From Batkoa obscura (Eukaryota; Entomophthoromycota; Entomophthoromycetes; Entomophthorales; Batkoaceae), in contig JASVEC010000112.1 of the NCBI GenBank assembly GCA_030770535.1, forward strand, positions 1 to 50,158: a stretch of DNA of 50,158 bases, written 5' to 3'. The position numbers were made by a program, and so were the translations under genes. Below are positions 1 to 14,188 of this stretch, piece after piece. Position 1 is the first letter of the stretch. Each line of letters opens with the position of its first letter. The notes below the pieces were generated by a model. That model was not told the origin of the DNA. It saw only the letters and a program-made list of their open reading frames with translations, and made no database searches.

Positions 1-253
1 TCATCTTTCTAGACTTTAATATATTATTTAATTTTGTTCATTACTCTCATTTTATATTTCATGTTATTTTATTTTTTATTTTAGATTTGAGATAAAAATT
101 TATTAAATAAATCAGTATATTAAAATTTTATTGTAAAAATGAACAATAGTAGTTAAAAGAATACAAAGAAGGTTAAAGCTATAAAATATCAATAAAGTAT
201 TAAACTTCACACTTAATAATTAATAGGAATAACATTGAGTTAGTTGATCCCAC

Positions 254-1450
254 TTAAAAAAAACTATGACGGTTTCTATTTTTCGCTATATCTGCTTCCA
301 TTTCTTCTTTAGTTTTAACACGAACTGAAGCGTTATTGTGAGTAGCCACTAATCTTTCTAAAGCCATTGGAGGTTCTACTAATAAATGAGGAGAGATCGT
401 AAATGAAGCTAGTAAATCTCTAGTACTTATTGTATTACTTAAGGGGATATATTCCACTTGTTTTTGATTATTATCTAGATTTAAATGAAGGTCTAGCAAA
501 GTAGTACCATTTTGATCTATTATTTGCTCTTTCATTCGGTTTAAACTCTGTTGATATGCTGTTACATTATATCGACTTAACCTTAATTTTTTACTATCTC
601 TTTTTTCAATACAATTGGTAATGATGTTTTGTAAATATGTTTCTAATCCATGTAAAATTACTTCAGATACCCCTTCCTCAGCCCCGCCACTTAAACCATT
701 CTCCAATGCCATTGCATTCGCTTTTAATTGTAATCCTTCTGAAGTTGGAAAAGCTTTACTTTCTATACATAATGGCATATCTACTCCTGAGTGATATTCT
801 CCTGGGTCTATTTTAATTACATACATTAGCAAAGAATCCTAAAATTATTGAAAAATGGGTTACTCTCAGCTGTCAAAGGTAAAATAGTTGGAAAGTAAGG
901 TGCATTAGTTTCGTGCTCATTTTCAGTAGATAAAGACTAAAAAATAAAGTTATACTTCAATATCAATAAATAAAGGAACTACTTAATTTACCTGTTTCAG
1001 TTTAACTCTTTCTCTCCAACTCCTTCCTAAATTTTTTATTATCTCTTTTAATTCCAATTGACTTATTTTTTCCAACTCTTCCTTTGTTGGTCTCTTACGC
1101 TTTGATAAAGTTAAACTATTAGTCAGCCCTTCTTTTAATTGGTTTTGACTATTAGATAATGTTATGCTTTCGGACTGACTAGTAGCTTTAATACAACTTA
1201 TTATAAATGAGTTATGTAGCTTTGCTGATCAAAAGTAATCAATACATATATATAAATCAGTTAAAACTTTACCTTTATTTTTTGGTAAGATTTGTTTGAT
1301 GCTAAAATAATAAGCGTTTAGATTTATTTTACCAGTTAGATATTCTGTCGTTCTTTTCCAATATATATCTTTATTATTTTTTAATACTGCATCTAGTTTT
1401 GTTTTGTATTTAGCTATCTGCTCTCGGTATTCATGCAATTTATTATCCAT
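254..1450 (-). CDS. HFI1: SAGA complex subunit Ada1/TADA1 (Hfi1-like)
   Basis: Structural subunit of the SAGA histone acetyltransferase coactivator; its histone-fold region pairs with TAF12 in known complexes. Three exons: 1273-1450, 992-1224 and 254-838, giving about 331 residues, close to human TADA1 (335). The N-terminus (YWKRTTEYLTGKIN) matches the SAGA-Tad1 start. Exon 3 carries the core LCIESKAFPTSEGL...LKANAMALENGLSGG and then YLQNIITNCIEKRDSKKLR, which aligns with the human LCSHTMMLPTRGQLEGRM...HLKDIL region. The C-terminal ISTRDLLASFTISPHLL matches the human NMYDLFEALQVHREVI block. A second in-frame ATG lies upstream at 1492; I chose 1450 because the family similarity begins just after it. 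Intron 2 as drawn is 153 nt, longer than its neighbours, and holds a 33-codon open stretch after an acceptor-like TTAG that looks coding, but including it breaks the frame. The family is secure; intron 2 is not. Confidence 0.85.
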
Positions 1451-1677
1451 TTTAAATTTCTTTGTTAAAAGTGGCTTTAAAAAATGATTCAATCAATTTA
1501 CTATAAAAAATTGTAAGTGATAATTTCGTTTTTCTGTGCATCAATTCTTAGCTGAAATTTTAAAAAAGGAATGTAAAATAGCAAAATTAACAATAACATG
1601 CAAAGTAAATTTCTGAAAATGAATTTATTATAGCTTAATTTTACAACTTTGATTCTTTAGATAAGTAAAACAATCCA

Positions 1678-3570
1678 TTAATTTTCACTACGGTACACTA
1701 AGTCATTGTATGCCCGTACTATAAAAATGAATAAAATTAAAGTAAATAAATTATGATGTAAATACCTTGTAAAGTGCATATGCCTCTGGATGGGCTTTTA
1801 TCAATCGAGGCAACAGGTATTAGGCTATTTCTCTGAGTTATTCCGCTCAAATACAGAAATAGGGTATCTACTAATAAATAAAAATAAACAATTACTTATA
1901 TAATTATAGTTATTTATGCTCCAGATGAGCAATGACTAATTCATTATAAAGATAAGCTAAGTTTATGTTCACATCATTAATTAGAGTGAAGTTACCCTTT
2001 CAGCGTTATATATAGTGATATGTTTATCTTTTGATGAGGAAACAACAACACTACTTGGATGGAGCGACTATCTAGCTTTATTGACACTTTTACTATGAAC
2101 ATCGAAAGTTATAGTAGGATTATTACAAGACAAATGTCTAAAAAGGAGAAATTGATCCATTATATTGCCCTAGTTCCACTTGTAGATAAGCTTCTTAATC
2201 CCGAACTTTAATAGAATCGTCATCTAATCCAGTAGTCAAAGTATGCTCTAAATATGGATTGACATCAATGTTGTTTATACTCCCTGATGTCATTTTTTCA
2301 TACTAAATAATTTTATTAATTAAATGTAGTTTAGCTTTTGTTAATTTACTGTTTGAATCTTGTCAGCTCTTGGATTTCAATAAATAATTTGAGATTTGCT
2401 AGTTACCCCATAAAAATTTTCATTTTTATCACTTGATTTAACGTCTTCTATTAAGTTGGTACTGCTTTAATATTAAGTAAACATGTTTATTTGATCCCAT
2501 TTTCTATACGTTTTTAGTTAGATGTAATCACTTTATTTATTGTTACTTTCTTGATTTGAATTTGTGCTATAGATTATAATTATAGGTCTATTTCTATACA
2601 ATCCCTGGCATGTTATCAACTTAATCTTACTAATAGTGTATTGAAATTTATTTATTTTTAACAAAAATACCATCACCTTTTGTAAAAAACAAACCTCGAG
2701 TTAATTGAGCATTTGGACCATAAAAACTATAACGATTTAATATATAAGGCTATAAAATGGATATATAAACTAATACCTAGTAATCAGTGGAGTATCTCGA
2801 TTGAATCTTTTAATTTTATTAATTTTAATAACATTATCTGAGTTTTCAGTAAATGAAATAAACTCTTTTAAACTATTTAAAAATACTATTTGATATTAAA
2901 GTACACTAACAAAGATTAATTTATCAAGTCACGGTGATGTCTACTTCTACTTCATAGCTTTTTCTTGAATTGAATTTCTAAAATCATGTTAATATTGTCA
3001 AAAACAAAAATAAAGATAAAAGCAAAATATCAATACCTTATTATCTATCCCGCTGTCATTTCTCTTCCTGTAACCGCTTTAATATAGTATAGCCGTTTTT
3101 ATCATATGCCATTTTATTTGAATCGATTGCAAATATATTCAAACTGCTTTCTTTTAGTTAATCTAATTTGGTATTAAAATTAATAGCTGAGCCAAAATAA
3201 ATTCTATTTTGTTTTAATATAATAAATTATTAATTGCTTAAATATAACTAAGATGCATCCTTATAGTCATTATAATGTCCTTTAAACTTATCTTTAGCTT
3301 TATCTTTATCCAGCCAGTTAATAAAGAACTGATGACTATTTCTACCTTTGTATTCCACATTGCAAATATGTAGGTAACCATAAGGTAAGTGATAACTTTC
3401 AATCCAGGATTTGTATTCTATCTATTTGTTATTGTCAGTGTTAAAAATTATTCGACAACTCACTTCTTCCTGATCTACGTTATATAATACATCTTCATCC
3501 TACAATATTAAATAAATATTTTGCCTCTACTTTCCTTTTTTATTAGTACCAATGAAGTGTTGTCATATCC
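1678..3570 (-). pseudogene. Decayed multi-exon gene of unknown family
   Basis: No long open frame survives, but minus-strand stretches read like protein, separated by intron-like GT...AG signals and single stops. From 5' to 3': SWIESYHLPYGYLHICNVEY and FFINWLDKDKAKDKF near 3260-3420, IFAIDSNKMAYDKNGY near 3100, FLNSLKEFISFTENSDNV near 2860, RYSFYGPNAQLTRGLFF near 2700, NPYLEHTLTTGLDDD near 2240, PRLIKAHPEAYALYK before a GTATTT donor near 1765, and a last exon RAYNDLVYRSEN ending at 1678. I do not recognise the family. A second, more decayed copy of the 3' parts lies at 5515-6010. Probably a host gene inactivated by point decay; the exon limits are approximate. Confidence 0.4.
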
Positions 3571-4075
3571 TTTAGCCATTTAGTTTTAAAGTTTAGCTTT
3601 AAATAATAGATTACTTTGTATTTCTTGAATATTATTAATGGCTTACGTTTTAAATTCATAATGTAAACATACCATTCTATAGTTTGTATTGACGAAATTC
3701 AATATTTGTGGATGAGTCAAAATAATAAAAGATGGATTTTTCTGATTTCATTAATTTTTATAATGATTGAACCTCACTTTGGTTTCAGTTGATCTAATAT
3801 AATCTCTATCACCGCATTTTTAAATAAGCTTTATTTTATGACTTGGTTGTAATTATTGTGTGTATTAGACATTAGACTAAAAAAAGTGATGGTAAGTGAT
3901 GTATAGGGACAAGCTTGCCTGACTTGATTCCAGCTTATAGAATGCCAAAAAACTCTGACTCTAGGTAGTCTGTTGTCTATATACCACTTACGAACAGTAA
4001 TTCAATAATATACTTGATTCTATATTAATAAAAAATTTCTCATTATAAAACTATGCATTATATTTATACTATAGG
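3571..4075. other. AT-rich intergenic stretch, nothing recognised
   Basis: About 500 bases between the decayed gene and the 640-bp repeat. Frames are short and broken on both strands and I see no RNA gene or clear repeat. Confidence 0.5.
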
Positions 4076-4815
4076 TTAGTGGAATTTTTATTAAACTTAA
4101 TAGAAATTCCTGGATTAGTAAAGCTTTTACTAATGTAGCCTATATATTGATATTAATTAAAGTTGTAGTATGTAAATAAATACATATAAAACTTTATTAA
4201 GAAAATTTTATTATTGACTGCTTTATAACTAACATTGCAAATTTACCATCAAATAAATAAATAACTTTAATGTTATAATTATAGTATTAATATATTACCA
4301 AGTTAATATATAGTTGAATGGGAGGGAGTAATTAGCCCCAAAACTGTAAGTAATCATCATTATGTAATATAAACAATATAACAATGGTTTTTATTTATCA
4401 ATTTAATTAGTAATAACTTAAGTAATATTAACATTTGGTAATTTATTTTTATTATTTAGTAAAATACTTATTCACTTAACAAATATTAAAAATACTTTTA
4501 ATACCTTATATTTTTGATTTTTATATCTTGAAAAAATTATATTTATTTTATTACTACTAGTAATTAAATTGTTAATTTTATTCATTTGTAAATAAAAATC
4601 TCAAATTTTAAAATCAACCGATTAATATTTGGGGATGTTTTTTTTGATTTCATTATTTTTCCATTTTTTAAGCGCTATTTGAGTGGAAAGATCGTTAGTA
4701 AAATTCTTAAACAAAAAAAACATCCTCATTTCCTATTTTACTTAATACTTTAAAGCTATTTTTCTAATATAGAAGATTTTTAAAATGTTTATTAGTTACA
4801 TTTTTTCATAATGCT
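4076..4815 (+). repeat. 640-bp dispersed repeat, copy A (interrupted by a small element)
   Basis: Nearly identical to copy B at 16421-17060 over the first ~550 bases (about a dozen differences seen) and clearly related to diverged copy C at 40001-40440. It begins TTAGYGGAATTTTTATT and carries two adjacent inverted repeats near its start: GGAATTTTTATT / AATAGAAATTCC with a 6-nt spacer, then ATTAGTAAA / TTTACTAAT with a 3-nt spacer. There is no coding frame. It is split at 4631-4727 by a ~97-bp inverted-repeat element absent from copy B. The class is unknown: it could be a non-autonomous DNA element or the solo end of a larger element. Confidence 0.8.
4631..4727 (+). mobile_element. Small inverted-repeat element (GGGGATGT family), copy 1, in repeat A
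   Basis: 97 bp, ends GGGGATG...CATCCTC, with target duplication ATTT at 4627-4630 and 4728-4731. The uninterrupted site is visible in repeat copy B (near 16975, GATTAATATTTCCTATTTT), which proves insertion. Shared internal core: AAGCGCTATTTGAGTGGAAAG, then TTAGTAAAATTCTTAAAC. It is non-coding, MITE-like. Confidence 0.9.
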
Positions 4816-5171
4816 CAGTAAAAAAAATTAGTTGATATTTGAAATATTATTTATAAATTTTTTTGAACATATAATATGAAAAGTTTTAGAATTTAAAGAA
4901 ATTAGCCATATCTGTTTATGTATTAATTTTTATAAATTTTTTAAACCAAAGCTTTAAGTATTAAACAATTAAAGATTTTTTTATATATAATAAATTATAT
5001 TTTATTTTATTATTTTATTATTTTTTAAATATAAGACACCAAACTATATCAATAAAGTTTATTTATTATAATATATTAGATTTAATAAATCTAGCTTTAT
5101 TTTTATTTTTATAAAGTTTGAAATTATTGTATAGCTTCTATTGTTTAATTTTTAATAGCTTTATTAAATAT

Positions 5172-5215
5172 GGGGATATATTTTTTTGTTTAAGAATTTT
5201 ATTAATTATTTTTGA
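5172..5215 (-). mobile_element. Fragment of the GGGGATGT element
   Basis: Only one end is recognisable: GGGGATATATTTTTTTG then TTTAAGAATTTTATTAA, the reverse-orientation start seen in the copies at 41210 and 48979. The other end has decayed or is missing. Confidence 0.45.
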
Positions 5216-5278
5216 ACAACTATATTAAATTAAATTTTCTATTTAATTTCAAGCTTTTTTAAATTTAACTAATTATAT

Positions 5279-5375
5279 GGGGGTGTTTTTTTTAGTTTCA
5301 TCACTTTTTCTGTCTTCTAAGCGCCATTTGAGTGGAAAAGTTATTGCAAAATTCTTAAATACAAAATACATCCCC
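5279..5375 (+). mobile_element. GGGGATGT-family element, copy 2
   Basis: 97 bp, ends GGGGGTGT...ACATCCCC, flanked by ATAT at 5275-5278 and 5376-5379. It contains the family core (AAGCGCCATTTGAGTGGAAAA). Confidence 0.85.
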
Positions 5376-5514
5376 ATATATTAAAGGCTTGTAGATGTAA
5401 AAACTTGAAATTTGGATCAATGTTTAATTAAGTTCTGATATTAATTTAGACATCTCTATATACCTATGTTATAAAATAATTAAGCAAATAATAAATAAAC
5501 TTTAACAAAAATAC

Positions 5515-6010
5515 CTCATGAAATGCATATACCTTTGAATAGATTTTCATCTATTAAAGTAATAATACTAGGATAATTTTTAGATCATATTTTTTAAAGT
5601 CAAGGGTATCAAATATTTGTTAATAAATAAAATCTACTATTGGGGATGTATTTTTATGTTTAAAATTGGTAGTAAAACCCTCAAACAAAAAAATACATCC
5701 TCATATGTTATTATTATTTTACTGTTGTTTTCGTTATTAAGTAAACATGATTACTTTACTTCATTCATTACAAAATAAAGTTCACTATTGCTATCTAAGA
5801 TTCAAATTGCCTTATTGACTTAGATTTATATTAAATATTATAAACCCAGACTCACCTTGATATAATCTTTAATTGACTGTTAATCAAGTTAGCAATAATA
5901 TCAATATAAACTACCTTTGGATTAATTTCAGCACAAATATTATCATAATTTGAAAAGCATAGAACACTAGTTAATTGAGAATTTGGTTATAGCATCTATA
6001 ATAATATAAT
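5515..6010 (-). pseudogene. Second decayed copy of the unknown gene at 1678-3570
   Basis: The stretch 5517-5600 matches 1764-1880: MKIYSKVYAFHE here against IKAHPEAYALYK there, both followed by a GGTATTT donor-like sequence. A block near 5950-6000 resembles the RYSFYGPNAQLTRGLFF block of the first copy. Several stops interrupt all frames, and a 61-bp inverted-repeat element sits between the two blocks. Confidence 0.35.
5642..5702 (+). mobile_element. Short GGGGATGT-family element (internally deleted)
   Basis: 61 bp: GGGGATGTATTTTTATGTTT at one end and a near-complementary TCAAACAAAAAAATACATCCTC at the other, so almost the whole element is inverted repeat. The right flank is ATAT; the left flank TATT is less clear. 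It lacks the central AAGCGCTATTTGAGTGG core. Confidence 0.7.
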
Positions 6011-6518
6011 TATATAATTACAGGGTTACTAAATATTCAAATTCAAATTTTTTATAAAATTCCCGAATTTGATTAAGTTCTTTAACCTTACAACTTGAAT
6101 GCATTTTATCCCTTATCTAACTAAATAGTGAAATTTGATTGGCTTCATTTTCTCATTTTTGTAAATAGATTTTTTAGGGATAATGATGAAGTTTTTATTC
6201 TTTTCATAATTTAATATACTGAATAAATATATAAATTTTTTTTTAAAATTCAAGAATGGTCTATATTGTATTATATTGTATTATAATAACATGTCTATAA
6301 CTTAAGATAAGTTAACCTAAATAAAATTTATATTGCCGAGAACAGTATAGAATTTGTTGAAAAAAAACGCAAAACAAGCAACTTAGTATAATTAACTTGC
6401 TACTTTATTCAAGTTAAAAAGCAATTGAAAATTATAATATTTTCAAATTAAATATATATATTTTAAACTAAAGCATTGAATTATAATATTAAAATTAGCA
6501 TCACACTACTACATGTAA

Positions 6519-7559
6519 TCAAAACTGATATTCTCTTTCGTATTCGACCCCATAAAAGACGAATAATTCTTGACCTTTAAATACATCACATTCAGTAATA
6601 CACTCCACTTGATTTAATTCAGAACCCTCATTAAATCTCACATTAGTAAAATCGGGATGTTCATTCATAAAATGAAAGGGGCATAGTATACCTCCATCTT
6701 TATCTTTATATAATTCATTGTTATTATCAGTAGCATCTAATATAAAATCATAGTATTTTATGGAGTAACTACTAACATACTTATTTAACCCTTTATGCTT
6801 ATCAAAATCGTATTCTGTAGTAGGAACCCCAAAATAATACCCTATGACTGTATCTTTGGGTACAAATCTTTTTGCAAATAAGCCTAGGTTAGCTCCTTTA
6901 ATGGTTGAGGGTCCAACATAAAACAAATCTTTCCAATTTGTTGGTATTGGAAGCTGTTCACGATGGTGCTTTCTACTTTTAATTACAGTTTCAGCGGACG
7001 AAGTAGAAGTGAGTTGAATATCATCAATAACTTCAATTTCTGAATTGTTGAGAGAATTTACGGTCCTAATAGCTGAGTCAGAAGTGGGTTGAATATCGTT
7101 AATAGCCTTAGTCTCTTGATTATCATTATTAGAATGAATGGAATTATAAACTAGGGTAGCACTGCTTGAATGGTCTATAACTTCAAATTTAGCTGAAAAA
7201 GTAGAATTATTTATATTTAAGGTATTGACAGTTGAGGATTGTATATTAACTTGATTTAGATTGGTTGCATTATTTATAGAAGATATAATAGGTGAGTTGT
7301 TATTATTGTTAGTTAAAGCTGAAGATTCTTCAGTTAATGGTAACGAATTAGGAATATCATTCATAATAGATGGGCTAGTAGAAATAGGCGGATTGTTATT
7401 AAGTTGATTAGCGGCATTGTCTTCCGAAATAATAGGAGATATAACTAAAGGAGAAGGATTTGAATCTACAGCAATATTATTTATAAGAGAAGGATTGGAC
7501 TCTATTGTTAAATTTTTCAAAAGTGAATTATAACTCTGTTGATAAGTTTGATTTTCCAA
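6519..7559 (-). CDS. SET-domain protein with disordered N-terminus
   Basis: Single exon, 346 residues. About 200 N-terminal residues are Asn/Ser/Thr/Ile-rich and low complexity; the C-terminal third is a SET domain. Visible SET landmarks are the opening KGANLGLFAKRFVPKDTVIGYYFG, the central FMNEHPDFTNVRF in the place of the usual NHSxxPN motif, and the end GQELFVFYGVEYERE in the place of GEELxxDYG. The Asn before the pocket is kept, but the His of NHS is Glu and the acidic residue before YG is Phe, so methyltransferase activity is uncertain. Substrate and partner are unknown. The start ATG opens a Gln/Tyr-rich leader and no better downstream start is evident. Confidence 0.8.
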   Translation of the reverse strand: MENQTYQQSYNSLLKNLTIESNPSLINNIAVDSNPSPLVISPIISEDNAANQLNNNPPISTSPSIMNDIPNSLPLTEESSALTNNNNNSPIISSINNATNLNQVNIQSSTVNTLNINNSTFSAKFEVIDHSSSATLVYNSIHSNNDNQETKAINDIQPTSDSAIRTVNSLNNSEIEVIDDIQLTSTSSAETVIKSRKHHREQLPIPTNWKDLFYVGPSTIKGANLGLFAKRFVPKDTVIGYYFGVPTTEYDFDKHKGLNKYVSSYSIKYYDFILDATDNNNELYKDKDGGILCPFHFMNEHPDFTNVRFNEGSELNQVECITECDVFKGQELFVFYGVEYEREYQF

Positions 7560-7621
7560 TTTTACTTTTTTACACCTTAAATCTAAAATGATTCTATGTG
7601 GGTATTTATATTGGTTTTGTT

Positions 7622-8980
7622 TTAATAATTTTTTTTTTCTTTAATTAAAAAATTGGGTGCATTACAAGTTAAAAAATTAGGGTTTTCATCATCTGGATTT
7701 TTTCTAAAGGCTAATTTTAAACTCTTTTTTGTCTTTTTATAAATTTGTTGATAATTTTCAGGTTCATATATTTTACCTAATACTTTAGAATATAATTGTT
7801 CATTCCATTCTTGATGTTTTTTATAAGCAAATTCAAAATTATCTAATGGAAATACGGGTTTAAAATGCTCAATTGGGTTACCAGGTACATTGAACTTTTC
7901 AAAAATTCCTTTGGTATTATTTGTTAAGGCACTTGAATAACTATTCTTGGGTGTCTATAAAATAATTATCAATATCTTCTATATTTTTAAATATAATAAG
8001 AGTAAATCATTTACCTTACTATTACATATCTTTATAGAACTATTTTCTTTGTTCAGTTGCTTTAAAAAACTATCAGCTGCTGCAAAGATTTGACTTCGAG
8101 TACCTTGGTTTTCAGGTATCATACTTAAGGCTTTAACTAAGAGAAAGTCGATTTTGGCCCATCTCTTTTTTTTACCCAATACACTTTTTTTACCTTTACT
8201 TTCTTCAGCTGGTTTGATACTGCCGTTATTATCTATTTCTGAGCTTTCCCTGCTATCTTCAATTAGTTTGGTATTACTACTATTGTCTGTTTCTGAAGCT
8301 TCCTTGCTTATATCACAGCCAATTAAGCCTTCAACTTCTTCTTGAATCTCTTTCTCATCTGTTTTTTCACCTTGCTTTGAAGAGGTTGAAGAAGTAGTAA
8401 GACTACCCTTTTTCTTAGATTTGGGTGAATGTTTCTTTTTTATTGGAGTTTTAGACTTAGTTTTTGAAGGAGTTACGAACGGCGTGGAATTGATTGCATT
8501 ATCTATTAACATAGTTTGTTCTTGAATATTAATATTGTCATTTGATAGTATCTCAATGGTAGAAGACTGGTCCACTTTAATCGATAAAGTAGAATTGGAA
8601 TCTTCACTTGATGTTTGTTTAACAGGAGATAAAAGTAACTCTTGAGATAAATCATGATTATTTTCTGATCTAAAATTACTAATATCCGAAAAATTGACAG
8701 TTACTTCAGAACTTTTATCAGGTAATAGATTAGATGAGTTTCGAGTTGGATATTCCACTTTAGCATCATGATAAATTTCAATAATTTCTTTTTTACTACG
8801 ACCTTCAGCTAAGGAAACAGCAGCATGAGCTAACATATCTAATGGAGTGGCAAAGAACTTACTATTAAATGAAGTATTTAAACTTTTAGACATTTGGTTT
8901 ATTTGGTATGGAGAGTCTGGGGATTTAGGTGGTTCGGAAGGGTTCTTATTTTTTAATACGGGTGGTGATAAATTCTGCAT
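7622..8980 (-). CDS. Hypothetical Ser/Lys-rich protein
   Basis: Two exons, 8015-8980 and 7622-7954, joined in phase after KICNSK by a 60-nt GTAAAT...TATAG intron; 432 residues. The N-terminus has a short motif TPLDMLAHAAVSLAEGRSKK that looks like a helix. The middle is disordered with Ser/Glu-rich acidic tracts and a basic cluster (TPSKTKSKTPIKKKHSPKSK), which suggests a nuclear protein. The C-terminal exon is folded-looking: FEKFNVPGNPIEHFKPVFP, then a Lys-rich NYQQIYKKTKKSLKLAF. I do not recognise a family. It lies tail-to-head behind the SET gene on the same strand, with about 60 bases between them. Confidence 0.7.
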
Positions 8981-9252
8981 TTTCTTATATTACTTTCCTT
9001 TTACCTTAGTAAAAATGCAGATACAGATTAGTTTTGTTTGTTCAATTCAGAATATTGACCTTGTTATATTAAGGTTGGAATTCAACGTGTTGAAAAGTTT
9101 AAGTTAGAAATTTTTTTCAAATATTTTTATTAATATTTAATTAAGATAAACTTTCAAATAATCTAATCCAATCAAAAAGAAATTTTATAAACAATAATTG
9201 ATTAAATAAACATTGTATTTAATAAAATACTATTAATATTATTAAGTTTGAA

Positions 9253-10910
9253 ATGTATTTAAAGACGATAAAATCATCTGTTTACCAAAATATTCGATGT
9301 TATTCAATTCAAAAGAAAAATATCAATAAGATTTGGATATTAAGTGATGGTATTCAAGGTAACGAAAATAGAAGTATGGCTTTAGCAAATACATTTAACG
9401 CATCTACTGAGATAAACTATATAAAAACAAAACCAAGTAAGTTTATTATTACATTATTATATTATTATTAGCAATACTGATACTATTTTTAAAAGTATTG
9501 AATAGTTTTCCTATGTTTTTAAAGAGATATTTAGTTGATTGGATTAAGTATAATAAAAATAACCAATTTATAGGTAAATATAATGTATTAAAAATACGGG
9601 ATAAGGAATTAATTTCTTTTAGATAAATTACCATTTTATTTAGAAAACACCAACAATATAAAACTAAACATATCCAACCAACCTGATTTAGTTATATCTT
9701 CTGGAATAGATACTGTTTTACCAAGTCTATTTTTAAGAAAAGTATTAGGACCAGCCACTTTCTTTAGTAATATAACTCTATATTAACTACAACTTGGTTA
9801 AATTAATTCTTTTTTTAGCTCACATAGGTACCCCAATCTACCATTTAAAAACTTTGATGGTGTAATCTTAATGAAACATGAATTACTTAAGTTAGGTAAT
9901 ATAGGCCATAACTATCAAATAATATAATTAATTAAAAAACTAAAAAATAGCTCACCTTGGTCCTGCTTTATCCCAACAAAAAAACAAGATGACAATACCA
10001 GTAATAGTTTGCCGCAATATCACTTATTGTTTTACTAATCGCTATATTTTAGCTTGCTTTAAATAATATTCGAAATGAATTAAAATTGGAATATACCCAA
10101 ATTACTAAATACTTAGATCAACGATTTATTGATAAAAAAGAAAATTCTCCAATTGTTGCTTTTCTTATGGGAGATATACCAGCTAATTTTTCATTCTTAA
10201 ATCAACATGCGGTAGAATTAGCTGAATCAATTGAAGTAATTGTTATTTTCAGATTTTAGTTTTGGTTTAATCTCCTTTTTAGTTATTGGTAAAAAAATTC
10301 AATGCTAGAATATTGATTACTCATTCTAAAAGATCACCAGATTTTGTAATTTCATTTTTAATTTTAACTTGTATTTTGCTTACTTTATAATAACCTAGGT
10401 TAAATTACATCTTAAAACTAAATTACAAAAGTAACAATATTTAATACATCTAGAAATAAATTTAACCTATTATAGATTGATAACTGATGGTTACCCAATT
10501 TACTCATGGGAAGATGAAAAAGATGGTAAAAATCCCTATACCAGTATATTATCCACAGCCACACATTTTGTTGTACCAGCAGGCAGTGTGAATTTAATAT
10601 CTGAAGCAATCACAACAAGGTAATTGTTGAATATTTTATTAAGCTATAAAAAATCAATTTATACTTGGTTCATAGAAAACCTGTTTATTTAGTAGGAATA
10701 GATCGTTGTAAAAATGAGCTAGCTACCTTAAGTCAACGCTTAATTTATGAAAGGTATGCACGTGCTTATAGAGTTAGTAAAAATTACAAATCTCCAGGAG
10801 ATCCTTTATCTTATATTGGTGAACATCCACCATTTAATTGTTTTGATCAAGATATTCCATCTTTAGCAAAACAACAATTAATGGAATTAATTAATGAAAA
10901 ATATACTTAA
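9253..10910 (+). CDS. Mitochondrial-fission ELM1-like protein (DUF1022 family)
   Basis: Ten exons: 9253-9436, 9472-9573, 9623-9766, 9819-9895, 9951-10000, 10053-10235, 10283-10345, 10399-10430, 10476-10619, 10676-10910; about 404 residues. Family signatures in order: IWILSDGIQGNENRSMALA near the start (typical VWVLTDGKAGDENQ), QPDLVISSGIDTVLPSLF, HRYPNLPFKNFDGVI (typical QHPR...FDLVI), IAHLGPALS, SPIVAFLMGD, then FVVPAGSVNLISEA and KPVYLVGIDRC. In plants ELM1 recruits dynamin to mitochondria; in bacteria the family is an uncharacterised GT-B-like protein. The basic, amphipathic first ~20 residues could be a mitochondrial presequence. The exon 3/4 junction does not close the frame with GT-AG: one extra G is needed (see findings). 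Confidence 0.85.
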
Positions 10911-11049
10911 TAGAATGATAATAAAATATAAAAGTTAAATTTAAAAAACAAAAATAAAAGACTAGTTAAATTATTATTGCTATTATTATTATCTTTATAC
11001 AAAATAGGAAATTAATATTATTATATCATTAAATATAATATATTATGGT

Positions 11050-14188
<3,139 letters not shown>

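Noticed and set aside
1229-1492. TADA1 exon 1 as a separate 87-residue gene
   Set aside because: It splices in frame at 1272/1224 into the next TADA1 exon and matches the family N-terminus.
8154-8345. Leu/Ser-rich plus-strand frame resembling a signal peptide
   Set aside because: Antisense of the acidic Ser-rich tract of the gene at 7622-8980.
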